Shown here: positions 1 to 9,014 of the stretch, in pieces
How positions within the stretch are numbered: position 1 is the stretch's first letter
How the letters are laid out: the number at the start of each line of letters is the position of its first letter
Assembly (NCBI GenBank): GCA_023433945.1
Contig: JAEYTP010000087.1
Coordinates: 1-64,000, forward strand
Direction of reading: 5' to 3'
DNA length: 64,000 bases
Origin: Bacillota bacterium
GTDB taxonomy: Bacteria; Bacillota; Clostridia; Acetivibrionales; DSM-1351
Position numbers and translations under genes: made by a program
The notes under the pieces: model-generated
Database searches by the model: none
What the model was told of the DNA's origin: nothing
The model's input: only the letters and a program-made list of their open reading frames with translations

Positions 1-885
1 GTATTTATGAGGCATCTCTTAGAGCACCTACAAAGCTTCAAGCGTGCAGTAGAGGAAGCCATCAGAGTAGCAAGCAGGGAAGTAGTGATAGTATTTTATT
101 TAAGGCCGGTGTATGACAAAGAATTAAGAAACTTTAATAACAATGATAATATTTTTAATAATCGCTATAATAGATGGGATTTAGAGCAGTATTTAACGAC
201 TAATAGCAGAGTTAATAGATTTCGGTGGGAAAGTGTTGGCACAGAAGAAATATTGCACATTTATACAGCTAAACCAAAGCTGATCATTCCAAAGATATTT
301 CATCGAGTATGGATGGGCGGAAAGCCAATGCCACAAGAGTTTATCGACTATGGGACGTCTTGGGAAGTAATGCATCCGGATTGGGAAATGAAGTTATGGA
401 CCGATGATAATCTGTTTCCGTTGAAGAATCAGAGGCTTTTTGATAATGCCATTCATGTTGTACAGAAATGCGAGATAGCAAGACTAGAGATAATATATAA
501 TATCGGTGGAGTATATTTAGATTGTGATTTTGAGTGCTTGAAGAATATTGATGATTTAATAGCTGGAATTGAAGGATTTACAGCCTGTGAAGATCCTGGC
601 ATTTTCAGTATGGGCATTATGGGGGCCGTTCCAGGATATAAAGCGTATGGAGTATTGGTTGATGGCCTAGAAGAGTCTCTAAACAAGTATAAAGATTATC
701 CAATAAACCATCAAGCTGGTCCAATGTATGCTACAAGAAAAAAAGATGAAATATCCTATATCACAATGTTTGCACCTGAGCTGTTTTATCCTTACTCATA
801 TAGAGAAATGTTTAGAAAAGGCGAACTATTCCCAAATGCATATGCAGTCCATCATTGGGCCAATAGCGCTGGGTTGGGGATTTAA
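1..885 (+). CDS. methyltransferase-tail / OCH1-type glycosyltransferase fusion (5' cut by window)
   Basis: The frame is open from base 1, so the gene starts outside the window. The first visible ~90 residues (RHLLEHL..., then a hydrophobic strand VVIVFYLRP) look like the C-terminal part of a class I SAM-dependent methyltransferase. From about residue 92 a glycosyltransferase of the OCH1/capsular sugar-transferase type follows: IPKIFHRVWMGG start motif, WTDDN, and the DXD-like YLDCDFE that binds the nucleotide-sugar metal. It probably modifies a cell-surface polysaccharide or glycoprotein in the cytoplasm. The methyltransferase part is inferred from a short stretch only. A hairpin about 110 bases downstream may end the transcript. 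Confidence 0.75.
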   Translation, partial: VFMRHLLEHLQSFKRAVEEAIRVASREVVIVFYLRPVYDKELRNFNNNDNIFNNRYNRWDLEQYLTTNSRVNRFRWESVGTEEILHIYTAKPKLIIPKIFHRVWMGGKPMPQEFIDYGTSWEVMHPDWEMKLWTDDNLFPLKNQRLFDNAIHVVQKCEIARLEIIYNIGGVYLDCDFECLKNIDDLIAGIEGFTACEDPGIFSMGIMGAVPGYKAYGVLVDGLEESLNKYKDYPINHQAGPMYATRKKDEISYITMFAPELFYPYSYREMFRKGELFPNAYAVHHWANSAGLGI

Positions 886-996
886 ATGAATTGGTCAAAA
901 TAATGAGAAAAAGTTAATTAGTCATAAAATAGAAAGAGTCATAATACTGAATTATACCAAAAGTTGAGAGCTACTTAAAGAATACTGAGAAAATAT

Positions 997-1037
997 GTAG
1001 ATTAGGTAAATATTTTATATTATTTTGCCTAATCTAC
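997..1037. terminator. hairpin, possible terminator
   Basis: An inverted repeat of about 14 bp (GTAGATTAGG... / ...CCTAATCTAC, one G-T pair) with a 12-base AT-rich loop is followed by TTTATTATTT. It lies between the glycosyltransferase and the sigma-factor gene and could end transcription from the left. Confidence 0.55.
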
Positions 1038-1179
1038 TTTATTATTTGACAATATCATGTTACAATAAATGGCAAATCTAAAAGATGAAATATAGACAGC
1101 TAGTGGCAGGTTAATCGATAACTATTGATACATGTTATGTTGAACGATGGGTCACTACTGATATATGGTGGGTAAAAGT

Positions 1180-1755
1180 ATGAATTATGACACAGAGCAA
1201 ATATGGAATGAATTTAGCTCGGGACTTAAAGCATTTATTTCCCGAAAAGTATCTAATACATCATATGTGGAGGATATCCTACAGGATGTTTTTATAAAAA
1301 TACATTCAAATATCCATCTTCTAAAAGAGAATGCTGCAATTCGAAGCTGGGTTTATCAAATTACTCGTAACACAATCATTGATTATTATCGGAAGCAAAA
1401 AGTTAAGTTTGATGATATAGATTCTATTTCATTAGAAGATAAAGAAACACTACATACAATTGATGAAATGCTTGAATCAGGACCCTCTCAGGAGGTTGCT
1501 GCCGGCTTGAGAGGAATGATTGGGGAACTTCCTGAAAAATACTCCCAAGCACTCTATTTAGTTGAGTTTGAAGGATTAAGTCAAGTGGAATTAGCAAAAA
1601 AATTAGGAATTTCTATATCGGGAGCAAAGTCTCGAGTACAGCGAGGACGGCAATTATTAAAAGAAAGCCTTATGAAATGCTGTCACTTTGAGCTTGATCA
1701 ATTCGGAACCATCATTAATTTTCAACCAGCCTGTTGCTGCTGCTGCCATGACTAA
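1180..1755 (+). CDS. sigZ: SigZ-type RNA polymerase sigma factor with cysteine-rich tail
   Basis: Encodes about 191 residues of a group 4 (ECF-like) sigma factor: region 2 near residues 10-75 (EDILQDVFIKIH, WVYQITRNTIIDYYRK) and region 4 near 105-160 (LPEKYSQALYLVEFEGLSQVE with a helix-turn-helix). The internal ATG at 1180 is chosen because GGTGGG precedes it with 7-base spacing, while the ATG at 1165 has no ribosome site. The tail carries CCH at 167-169 and five consecutive cysteines plus His at 185-190. SigZ proteins have Cys-containing ends, and CorE sigma factors sense metals through a C-terminal Cys-rich domain, so metal sensing is an inference. No anti-sigma gene is adjacent; a Cys-rich permease follows 94 bases downstream. 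Confidence 0.85.
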   Translation: MNYDTEQIWNEFSSGLKAFISRKVSNTSYVEDILQDVFIKIHSNIHLLKENAAIRSWVYQITRNTIIDYYRKQKVKFDDIDSISLEDKETLHTIDEMLESGPSQEVAAGLRGMIGELPEKYSQALYLVEFEGLSQVELAKKLGISISGAKSRVQRGRQLLKESLMKCCHFELDQFGTIINFQPACCCCCHD

Positions 1756-1849
1756 AATTAGATAATATAATTTAATTATTTTTGAGTCCTTTTCAATCAT
1801 ATGCCGTCCTAATATTTGAAACCAAATCATTTATTAGGAGATGAAACAT

Positions 1850-3034
1850 ATGGAAAAAATAATTAATTCTTTATCGGCATTATTGGCAGATACCATTGCA
1901 ACAGTTTTAACAAGTCTTTATCACAATTGGCTCCCATTAAGTTTAGCTATACTAACTGCGGTACTAATGAAAGTATATGTTAATGCTGAAAAACTAAAAC
2001 AGAAATTCCTAGAGAGACCAAAAGTTTCTATTGTTGCAAGTGTTGCATTTGGAGCCTTTACACCTTTATGTGCATGCGGTACTACGGCGGTCGTCATAGG
2101 ATTACTCAGTACTGCAATCCCATGGGGTCCGGTTATGGCTTTCCTAACCTCATCGCCACTTATGAGTCCTGATGGATTTATAATGATTGCGGGTGTAATC
2201 GATTTGAAATTTGCAATTGCTCTAGCTATTGCTTCTCTGATCATTGGGTTTACTTCAGGTGGATTAACGCATGTAATTGAAAGAAATACAGATTTCCTAA
2301 AAGGACAGTTGAGATTTACTGACAAATCAAAAGTTCAAGCATGCGCCTGTAACACCACAAAGCCTGCATTTGAACAAACTATTTCTCAGGTTTCGAGTGG
2401 TTGCTGTCAATCATTATCATTGTCAAAACAAGTCGCGATGAGTAGTTCCTGCGCTTGTAGTGCAACAATTGGTGCCACAACTATAATTAAAACACAGAAC
2501 AATTCAAAGAGCTGTAGTTGTAGTTCTTCGAGCTCTATTCCTGACCGAATTATGCCAGAAGCTGTAAAATCAAACCTTTTCACAAATTTTTTAGAGAGAA
2601 CTCACAGGAAAATTAAATATAAGGAAATTGGAGAAGCCTTTATAAGTGTTGGCTTGAAGCAAATACTTCTTTACTTTACAATTTTTGTGGCAATAGGATA
2701 TTTGATTCAATCCTTTGTTCCTACTTCTTTAATTATCTCATTATTCAGTGGCGATAGCATTTTTTCAGTCCCTTTAGCTGCATTAATAGGTCTTCCATTA
2801 TATGTTAGTGGTGAAGGAGCAATTCCACTCATTAAAGCTTTGATGGACGGCGGGGCAGGGGCAGGATCTATGTTGGCATTTATGATAACTGGCCCAGCAA
2901 CCAGTGCATGGGTTATCGCAGGAATAACAACCTTTATGAAAAGAAGAGCTATAGTTTTGTATATTGGGTACATTCTTGTAGGCGGTATTGTACTCGGATA
3001 CATTTATCAATTTTTATTAGCTATGGGTTTATAA
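1850..3034 (+). CDS. UPF0718/ArsP_1-type permease with Cys-rich central loop
   Basis: Integral membrane protein of 394 residues, probably exporting a soft metal or metalloid (ArsP or SO_0444 Cu/Zn efflux relatives). Two hydrophobic halves flank a hydrophilic loop at about 145-250. The first half has the family motif TPLCACG (Cys 74 and 76) and SSPLMSPDG. The loop holds eight cysteines as CxC, CC, CxC, CxC (about 165, 167, 185, 186, 201, 203, 222, 224). The second half has SGEGAIPLIKALMDGG and the MITGPATSAWV signature. The ATG at 1850 is preferred over 1841 because AGGAG lies 9 bases before it but directly abuts 1841. Its position after the Cys-tailed sigma factor suggests co-expression. The substrate is not shown. 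Confidence 0.8.
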   Translation: MEKIINSLSALLADTIATVLTSLYHNWLPLSLAILTAVLMKVYVNAEKLKQKFLERPKVSIVASVAFGAFTPLCACGTTAVVIGLLSTAIPWGPVMAFLTSSPLMSPDGFIMIAGVIDLKFAIALAIASLIIGFTSGGLTHVIERNTDFLKGQLRFTDKSKVQACACNTTKPAFEQTISQVSSGCCQSLSLSKQVAMSSSCACSATIGATTIIKTQNNSKSCSCSSSSSIPDRIMPEAVKSNLFTNFLERTHRKIKYKEIGEAFISVGLKQILLYFTIFVAIGYLIQSFVPTSLIISLFSGDSIFSVPLAALIGLPLYVSGEGAIPLIKALMDGGAGAGSMLAFMITGPATSAWVIAGITTFMKRRAIVLYIGYILVGGIVLGYIYQFLLAMGL

Positions 3035-3129
3035 CAAGTCCATAGGTATTGAATTGACAAAAGGATCAATAGAAATTCTATATGCTATAAGTATGATTAC
3101 TGAATAAACATGCTAATTATCTTATTTAG

Positions 3130-3178
3130 AAAGACAGGATGAAATCTACTAAAGAATCTTGTCTTTAATTTTTATTTC
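3130..3178 (+). terminator. rho-independent terminator of the permease gene
   Basis: An 11-bp stem AAAGACAGGAT / ATCTTGTCTTT (one G-T pair) with a 15-base loop is followed directly by AATTTTTATTT. It sits about 100 bases after the permease stop. Confidence 0.8.
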
Positions 3179-3297
3179 TATTAGTTTAATCTTGGATAAT
3201 TAATACTGATATTTTAAAACTAATATTAAAACTGATATTTTAATACTGATATTTAGTCCTGCTATTTTTATTAAGGGGAGAAGGCAAAATTTTAAAG

Positions 3298-3331
3298 CTA
3301 ATTATACAAAATATAAATTTTGTATAATTAG
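3298..3331. promoter_or_regulatory. perfect 15-bp inverted repeat followed by SD-like sequence
   Basis: CTAATTATACAAAAT and its exact reverse complement are separated by four bases. Immediately after it comes GAAGGAGGAAAAA, a strong Shine-Dalgarno-like run with no start codon in range. It may be an operator or the relic of a lost gene start. No function can be assigned. Confidence 0.4.
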
Positions 3332-3377
3332 AAGGAGGAAAAAGCGAAAAATTAGCTAAATACCATTTAAAATCAAA

Positions 3378-3460
3378 AAACGTTACGTTTTAATTAAAAT
3401 GATGATAAATCATAAAATCACCTAAATAATTAAAACGTAACGTTTCTTTTTTTGTTTTGC
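3378..3460. terminator. long hairpin with T-run
   Basis: A perfect 18-bp stem (left arm AAACGTTACGTTTTAATT, right arm its complement at 3428-3445) encloses a 32-base loop and is followed by CTTTTTTTGTTTT. It lies between the convergent permease and CoA-disulfide reductase genes, so it could stop transcription from either side. The ACGTTACGT core would also suit an operator. Confidence 0.6.
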
Positions 3461-3479
3461 TCGTCCTTCCACAAATCAT

Positions 3480-3547
3480 AACTCATATAGATTAATAACT
3501 CATATAGATTAATATCTCATATAGATTAATATCTCATATAGATTAAT
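3480..3547. repeat. 17-bp tandem repeat, 4 copies
   Basis: Four nearly identical head-to-tail copies of a 17-bp unit (CTCATATAGATTAAT core) with only A/T swaps at the junctions. A decayed fifth copy follows. The rest of the 3035-3623 spacer holds the terminator, palindrome and hairpin listed separately, plus a short TACTGATATTTTAA repeat at about 3200-3255; no gene is seen. Confidence 0.9.
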
Positions 3548-3623
3548 ATTACATATAAATTATTAACTTTAGATTACTTTAATTTCCGAAGAAATGTTTC
3601 TTACTTATTTTGCGTTGTCTTAT

Positions 3624-5279
3624 TTATCCTGTGCTTTCTTTTTTATCTTGTGTTGTCCTATAGAACTTGTGTCCGCCTGAAAGATTATATACCTTTTTAA
3701 ATCCATGGTTGAGCAAAATATTTTGAGCTGCATTTCCTGTAACACCCTTATTACAATATGTTATGGTTATAGCGTCCTTTTCCAGGCTTTCTAAATCTTT
3801 TCTCAATGAATCCTGCGGAATATTAATTGCTGAGTCCATATGAGCCTCATTATATTGCTTGCTGACTCTGACATCAATTATCTGTACTTTATCATGAGTG
3901 TTTTCTATGTTTTGAACCTCATTAGCTGTGATTACTGGTCTGCTTTTATTAATAGCGTTGTCCAGAATCATTCCTGTATAATGAATTGGATCCTTTGTAG
4001 TTGAAAATGGTGGCGCATATGCAAGATCCAGATGAAACAATTCATCTACTTTTGCTCCATATGTTATTAATGTTACAAATACATCGATTCTCTTATCAAC
4101 ACCTTCATATCCAATAATTTGCACGCCCAGTATCTTCTGAGAATTTTTATCTGCAACAGCCTTTATAACCATTTCTTTTCCATTAAAATAACCTGGTTTA
4201 TCGGGTTTGATATTGTGGCATACAACAATATCATAACCTTCAGATATTGCTTCTTTTTCAGATATGCCTGTTGTAGCAACCGCTAAATCAAATATTTTAA
4301 ATATGCCAGTGCCTAAGCTTCCTTTATACTCTAGTGTCCCGCCTGAAATTACATCACCGGCTATTCTACCGGTTTTATTTGCTGTTGAACCTAAAGGTCT
4401 GTATATTGGCTTATTTGTTATAAGAGAGAATGTCTCAATGCAATCACCGCACGCATAAATATTGTCAATACTGGTTTGCATCTTGGTATTCACTTTTATG
4501 GCACCTGTAGCACCAATTTCTATCCCCGCATCCTTTGCAAGTGTTATATTAGGCTTTATCCCTGTGGCCATTAGCACCATATCACTAGAAAGTTCTTTTC
4601 CGTCCTCAAATATAACTTTATTATCTTGTATTTCTATAATAGTTGTATTCTTAAATATCTTGATATTTTTCTTTAATAAAGCTTTTTCCAAGTAATTAGC
4701 CATATCATCATCAAGATTTGGAGTCAATTTGTCCATCTTTTCAACTATTGAAACGTCAATACCTGTAGCCATTAGGTTTTCTAGCATTTCAAACCCTATA
4801 AAGCCAGAGCCAACAATCACAGCACTCTGAGGCTTATTCTCATCAATAAACCTCTTTATATTCCTTGCATCTTGAACATTTCTGAGAAAGAAAACATTTT
4901 TATTTTCAATACCCTTAATTGAAGGAACAAATGGTAGCGCCCCAGTAGCTATAACTAACTTATCATATTTATCTTGGAATACCTCGTTTGTGGTAAGATT
5001 CCTAACTGTTAGTTCGTTAGATTTAGAATCTATTTTTAATACTTCACAGCCAGTAAAGATATCTATGTTATATTTTTTCTTAAAATACTCTGTATCTCTG
5101 GGTGTAAGCTCTTCGATACTATCTATTTGGCCACCAATATAATACGGCAGTCCACAACCGGAATAGGATACATCCTGATGTTTTTCATATATTATTATTT
5201 CTGCACTATCATCGTTTCTACGAGCCTTTGCAGCTGCTGAAGTACCGGCTGCTACAGCACCGATAACAAGTATTCTCAT
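3624..5279 (-). CDS. CoA-disulfide reductase / NADH-dependent persulfide reductase with rhodanese domain
   Basis: FAD-dependent pyridine nucleotide-disulfide oxidoreductase of 551 residues. The N-terminal FAD site starts IGAVAAGTSAAAKARR. The redox-active single cysteine is Cys42 in SGCGLPYYIGG, typical of CoA-disulfide reductases. A second nucleotide-binding site is near 155 (AVIVGSGFIGFE). Residues about 455-545 are a rhodanese domain with active Cys509 in TYCNKGVTG. This fused architecture is known from Bacillus CoADR-RHD and Shewanella persulfide reductase, acting on CoA persulfides or disulfides in the cytoplasm. The start has GAGG 8 bases upstream. A weak copy of its last ~30 bases follows the stop. 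It lies near an arsenite exporter and a thiol-rich permease, so a role in thiol or metalloid stress is possible but only inferred. Confidence 0.88.
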   Translation of the reverse strand: MRILVIGAVAAGTSAAAKARRNDDSAEIIIYEKHQDVSYSGCGLPYYIGGQIDSIEELTPRDTEYFKKKYNIDIFTGCEVLKIDSKSNELTVRNLTTNEVFQDKYDKLVIATGALPFVPSIKGIENKNVFFLRNVQDARNIKRFIDENKPQSAVIVGSGFIGFEMLENLMATGIDVSIVEKMDKLTPNLDDDMANYLEKALLKKNIKIFKNTTIIEIQDNKVIFEDGKELSSDMVLMATGIKPNITLAKDAGIEIGATGAIKVNTKMQTSIDNIYACGDCIETFSLITNKPIYRPLGSTANKTGRIAGDVISGGTLEYKGSLGTGIFKIFDLAVATTGISEKEAISEGYDIVVCHNIKPDKPGYFNGKEMVIKAVADKNSQKILGVQIIGYEGVDKRIDVFVTLITYGAKVDELFHLDLAYAPPFSTTKDPIHYTGMILDNAINKSRPVITANEVQNIENTHDKVQIIDVRVSKQYNEAHMDSAINIPQDSLRKDLESLEKDAITITYCNKGVTGNAAQNILLNHGFKKVYNLSGGHKFYRTTQDKKESTG

Positions 5280-5549
5280 ATTTTATACCTCATAAATTTA
5301 TTTAACAATGGTCTAATTAATGGTGCGCAAATTAATAATATAATAATAATTCATTTAATTAATAATATTACTCATTAAATAGCTATTTATTATATGTTTT
5401 TTAAATTTAAAGAATTATTGTGAATATGACTATAAAGGCTTATGAAGAAATAAAAAGTTGGCACATGGTTAATAAATGTTATAAAACCAGCATTAAAAAA
5501 CTAAATGTTTTATGTAAATGCAAATGTTTTATTTCTATATGTTGATTTG

Positions 5550-6080
5550 CTAAATGTTTCTTAGGTATAATGACCCCTCATAAACTATACTAAAACGACT
5601 ATTTTCTCTAAAGTCCTTTGCCGTTACTAAAGTGTCTTCTTTATCAAAATTCATTACATGTGCTTCTTTAAGTACATGGCTTACGAATTGAGAGCAAAAA
5701 TATTTGTTCTTGAAAGAGAATCCCTTTCCAAAGAATCTAAGAAATAACCCTAATATATTATATGAATAATTTTCAGCGTTCTTCTCAAAATGACTGATTT
5801 TATTGAGTATCTCATAGTATGACTTCTCATTTACTTCAAGCTCAAGTATTCTACAACAAGCATTTGGGAATCTTTCAAACCACTCATCATACTTTTCTAT
5901 TACAAATCCACCAATAAAAGGGTTATGTAAGTTTTTTCTTCCAAAGCTATACCCGTATTCTGCATCCTTGTTTGTAATAATAGAAACGTGAACATACCTT
6001 TCCTTGGTGTATGCTTTTATTATTCTACCTAAAACTGAATGGGTAAAAGAAATCATTATGTATATTTTATATGTATTCAT
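5550..6080 (-). CDS. permuted papain-fold (YiiX/YaeF-like) hypothetical protein
   Basis: About 176 residues resembling permuted NlpC/P60-type papain-fold proteins: a His in YVHVSII (His31), a GYSFGR strand, and a Cys in YFCSQFVSHVLKEA (Cys129), the pair expected for the catalytic dyad. Substrate unknown; relatives act on amide or thioester bonds of lipids or peptidoglycan. The start at 6080 is chosen because GAGAGG lies 9 bases before it. The longer frame from 6146 would begin inside a -10 box. No signal peptide is visible. A single gene between CoA-disulfide reductase and ACR3, all on the same strand. Confidence 0.6.
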   Translation of the reverse strand: MNTYKIYIMISFTHSVLGRIIKAYTKERYVHVSIITNKDAEYGYSFGRKNLHNPFIGGFVIEKYDEWFERFPNACCRILELEVNEKSYYEILNKISHFEKNAENYSYNILGLFLRFFGKGFSFKNKYFCSQFVSHVLKEAHVMNFDKEDTLVTAKDFRENSRFSIVYEGSLYLRNI

Positions 6081-6144
6081 ACAAAAGTTCCTCTCGTGCC
6101 AATTGTCTTTATCTATATGTCCTTCTACACATTTCTTTATCGCC

Positions 6145-6153
6145 ATTATATCA
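6145..6153 (-). promoter_or_regulatory. extended -10 promoter of the papain-fold gene
   Basis: On the minus strand TGATATAAT forms an extended -10 box (TG-N-TATAAT). The start of transcription would fall near 6138, inside the longer reading frame, which argues for translation from 6080. The -35 box is weak. Confidence 0.5.
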
Positions 6154-6200
6154 CATTATTTATATTTTATAAATTATTATTGTAAAAATTAACAGTTAAA

Positions 6201-7250
6201 TTAAGGTTTATCATATAGCTTATTTTTTAGGGCTAAAGCTATATTTACAAAGGCTATCATTACAGGGACTTCTATTAGCGGACCAATAACTGCAGCAAAT
6301 GCTTGATCCGACGCAATACCAAATATACTGACTGCTACAGCTATTGCTAATTCAAAATTATTACTTGCAGCAGTGAATGCTAGTGTCACCGTTTCTTCAT
6401 ACTTAAATCCCGCCTTATATGACATAAAAAAGCTTATAAAAAACATTATTGCAAAGTAAATTAGCAATGGGATTGCAATTCTTAAAACATTTATAGGATG
6501 CTCAATTATTTGTTCGCCCTTGGTAACAAACATGATTACTATTGTATAAAGTAAGGCTATTAGTGCTAGCGGTGAGATTTTAGGTATGAAAACATTTTCG
6601 TACCACTCTCTCCCCTTTTTTCTAATAAGTATTACTCTGGAAAAAAAGCCTGCAGCAAAAGGTATACCTAAATATATTAATACACTCTTCGCAACATCCC
6701 ACATTGAAATATCTATATTATGTACACTCCAAGATAATCCCAAAAGCTTTGGTATAAGGGTCACAAACAGATAAATATATACCGAATAGAAAAGTATTTG
6801 AAAAATTGAGTTTAAGGCTACCATAGCTGCACAGTACTCATTGTCACCCTTTGCAAGTGTATTCCACACTATTACCATAGCTATGCATCTAGCTAAACCA
6901 ATGATTATTAGCCCTATTGCAAATCCTGATAAATCAGGTAGAAATATTATTGCAAGTGAAAACATTATTAATGGTCCGATAATCCAGTTTTGGATTAATG
7001 AAAATATTAGTACTTTCTTGTTATTTGATACTTTTCCTATTTGCTCATATTTTACCTTCGCCAATGGCGGATACATCATTATGATTAAGCCAATGGCTAT
7101 AGGCCAAGAAATTGTTCCACTGCTCATTTGTTCAATGGATTTGCCTAGTTCAGGGAAAGCATATCCTCCTAGCACACCAATTGCCATAGCAATAAATATC
7201 CATAGCGTCAAAAACCTGTCAAGAAATGATAACTTTGCTCTCTGTTCCAT
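6201..7250 (-). CDS. acr3: ACR3-family arsenite efflux permease
   Basis: Integral membrane transporter of 349 residues with about ten hydrophobic segments, exporting arsenite (and perhaps antimonite) from the cell. Family features seen: opening [25 protein letters not shown], the essential Cys in [12 protein letters not shown] (Cys122), NSIFQ and the C-terminal [15 protein letters not shown]. The start has AAGGAG 8 bases upstream. It is transcribed alone from its own promoter, with a palindrome over the transcription start, as in ArsR-controlled genes. No arsR or arsC gene occurs in the window; the nearby UPF0718 permease and CoA-disulfide reductase may belong to the same stress response. Confidence 0.93.
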   Translation of the reverse strand: MEQRAKLSFLDRFLTLWIFIAMAIGVLGGYAFPELGKSIEQMSSGTISWPIAIGLIIMMYPPLAKVKYEQIGKVSNNKKVLIFSLIQNWIIGPLIMFSLAIIFLPDLSGFAIGLIIIGLARCIAMVIVWNTLAKGDNEYCAAMVALNSIFQILFYSVYIYLFVTLIPKLLGLSWSVHNIDISMWDVAKSVLIYLGIPFAAGFFSRVILIRKKGREWYENVFIPKISPLALIALLYTIVIMFVTKGEQIIEHPINVLRIAIPLLIYFAIMFFISFFMSYKAGFKYEETVTLAFTAASNNFELAIAVAVSIFGIASDQAFAAVIGPLIEVPVMIAFVNIALALKNKLYDKP

Positions 7251-7268
7251 CTATAATCTCCTTAAAAC

Positions 7269-7288
7269 ATATAGAAACTTTTCTATAT
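7269..7288. promoter_or_regulatory. palindromic operator at the acr3 start of transcription
   Basis: A perfect 9-2-9 inverted repeat (ATATAGAAA-CT-TTTCTATAT) lies just downstream of the acr3 -10 box and covers the expected transcription start. This is where a repressor would block initiation. An ArsR-type protein is the likely ligand by analogy only. Confidence 0.6.
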
Positions 7289-7291
7289 AAA

Positions 7292-7320
7292 ATTATATTA
7301 TAGAAATAGATAAATGTCTA
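7292..7320 (-). promoter_or_regulatory. acr3 promoter
   Basis: On the minus strand TAGACA (-35, 7315-7320) and TATAAT (-10, 7292-7297) are separated by exactly 17 bases. The gene starts about 40 bases downstream. Confidence 0.65.
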
Positions 7321-7343
7321 TATCTTACATTTCAATATAACAA

Positions 7344-7397
7344 AATCACCCTCACATCGAATGTAGCTATTTAAGCAACATCAATATGAAGGTGATT
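7344..7397 (-). terminator. terminator downstream of glyA
   Basis: Arms AATCACC and GGTGATT with neighbouring partial pairing enclose a long loop. Read on the minus strand the hairpin ends in GGTGATTTTGTT. It separates glyA and its repeats from acr3. Confidence 0.5.
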
Positions 7398-7444
7398 ACT
7401 TTAACAAAGCATATAAATTGTCTTAACGAAATAACTAATTAAGT

Positions 7445-7599
7445 ATTAGTATAAAAATTGATTTCTAATATATTAGCATAAGTATATACTGATTTCTAAT
7501 AAATTAGTATAAGTATAAAAACTCTTTCCTAATAAATTAGTATTAGAATAAAACTGATTTCCTGATATACTAGCATAAGTATTTATACTGATTACTAAA
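7445..7599. repeat. ~32-bp imperfect tandem repeat, about 5 copies, directly after glyA
   Basis: Starting at the glyA stop codon, diverged copies of a 31-33 bp unit (minus-strand core TTAGAAATCAGT...ATACTTATGCTAAT) follow head to tail. Together with the downstream hairpin they fill the 350-base spacer, which holds no gene. Confidence 0.75.
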
Positions 7600-8838
7600 T
7601 TATCTATATAAAGGATACTTCGAGCAAAGTTCATTAACTCTTGCACGTATTTGGTCCTGACTATTGTCAAAATCAGTGATAGTAAGATGAATCAAATCTG
7701 CTATCTCTGCCATATCAGCTTCGTTCATTCCTCTAGCAGTAACTGCCGGAGTTCCAAGTCTGATACCGCTTGTAATAAATGGACTTAAAGTATCAAAAGG
7801 AATACCATTCTTGTTACAAGTAATGCAAACCTCATCAAGCTTAAGCTGTGCTTCCTTACCAGTAATGTTCATATTAGTAAGGTTAACAAGCATCAAGTGG
7901 TTGTCAGTACCATCTGAAACTAGCTTGAAGCCCTTTTCCATCATTGCAATTGACAATGCTTTTGCATTCTTTACAATGTTCTGCTGGTACTGCTTGAATT
8001 CTGGTGATAATACTTCCTTGAAGCTAACAGCCTTAGCAGCAATAACGTGGCAAAGAGGGCCACCTTGTGTACCTGGGAACACAGCAGAATCAATCTTCTT
8101 CTGGTATTCAGACTTACATAAAATCATACCGCCTCTTGGACCTCTAAGGGTTTTGTGAGTTGTGGTAGTAACTACATCAGCATAAGGTACTGGGCTTGGA
8201 TGAACGCCTGCAGCAACAAGACCTGCAATATGAGCCATATCAACCATAAGAATAGCTCCAACCTCATCTGCAATTTCTCTGAATGCCTTGAAATCGAGAG
8301 TTCTTGGGTAAGCACTTGCACCAGCTACAATGAGCTTTGGAGAATTTGCTTTTGCTATATTTCTCAACTCATCATAGTCTATGTAGCAATTGTCTTCACG
8401 AACTCCATAAGGAACTACTTTATAGTACTTTCCAGAAACATTTACAGGGCTGCCATGGCTTAAATGTCCACCATGAGCTAAATTCATGCCTAAAATTGTA
8501 TCTCCTGGATTCAAAAATGCAAAGTATACTGCTGAATTAGCCTGAGCACCAGAATGTGGCTGGACATTTGCATGGTCAGCACCGAATATTTCTTTTGCTC
8601 TGTCGATAGCAAGCTGCTCTATTACGTCAACGTGCTCACATCCACCGTAATATCTTTTGCCAGGATATCCTTCTGCATATTTGTTTGTCAATGGAGTGCC
8701 TAATGCTTCGATAACAGCATCGCTAACAAAATTCTCAGATGCTATTAACTCAATCTTATTTCTCTGGCGGTTAACTTCAAGCTCAATAGCTTCAGCAACC
8801 TCAGGGTCGAATTTTTTTATAGTATCAATATTATACAC
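7600..8838 (-). CDS. glyA: serine hydroxymethyltransferase
   Basis: PLP enzyme interconverting serine and glycine with tetrahydrofolate, supplying one-carbon units in the cytoplasm. Seen: [11 protein letters not shown] near the N terminus, [15 protein letters not shown], and the PLP-lysine segment [17 protein letters not shown]. The length from the GTG at 8838 is 412 residues, the usual size; GGGGG lies 8 bases before this GTG, whereas the TTG at 8853 has no ribosome site. Monocistronic by appearance, with a repeat array and a terminator downstream. Confidence 0.97.
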   Translation of the reverse strand: MYNIDTIKKFDPEVAEAIELEVNRQRNKIELIASENFVSDAVIEALGTPLTNKYAEGYPGKRYYGGCEHVDVIEQLAIDRAKEIFGADHANVQPHSGAQANSAVYFAFLNPGDTILGMNLAHGGHLSHGSPVNVSGKYYKVVPYGVREDNCYIDYDELRNIAKANSPKLIVAGASAYPRTLDFKAFREIADEVGAILMVDMAHIAGLVAAGVHPSPVPYADVVTTTTHKTLRGPRGGMILCKSEYQKKIDSAVFPGTQGGPLCHVIAAKAVSFKEVLSPEFKQYQQNIVKNAKALSIAMMEKGFKLVSDGTDNHLMLVNLTNMNITGKEAQLKLDEVCITCNKNGIPFDTLSPFITSGIRLGTPAVTARGMNEADMAEIADLIHLTITDFDNSQDQIRARVNELCSKYPLYR

Positions 8839-9014
8839 CGCTATTTCCCCCAATTCGTTTTTAAAAAAATTTATATTATCCTGTCAATCTAACACTATAA
8901 GTTCTGTACTGTATATCATTAAGAAACAGGTAAATAACACAACTAAAATTATAATAAAATATGAATATATATGTCAATTAATACTTCCCGTTTTGTTAGA
9001 TTTTGGCGATTGTT

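Noticed and set aside
1046..1068. Promoter of sigZ from TTGACA and TACAAT
   Set aside because: The spacing is only nine bases, too short for a sigma-A promoter.
3480..3547. CRISPR array
   Set aside because: Units are contiguous with no unique spacers; the same holds for the other tandem arrays.
8839..9014. Glycine riboswitch upstream of glyA
   Set aside because: The spacer is AT-rich without the conserved tandem aptamer elements.
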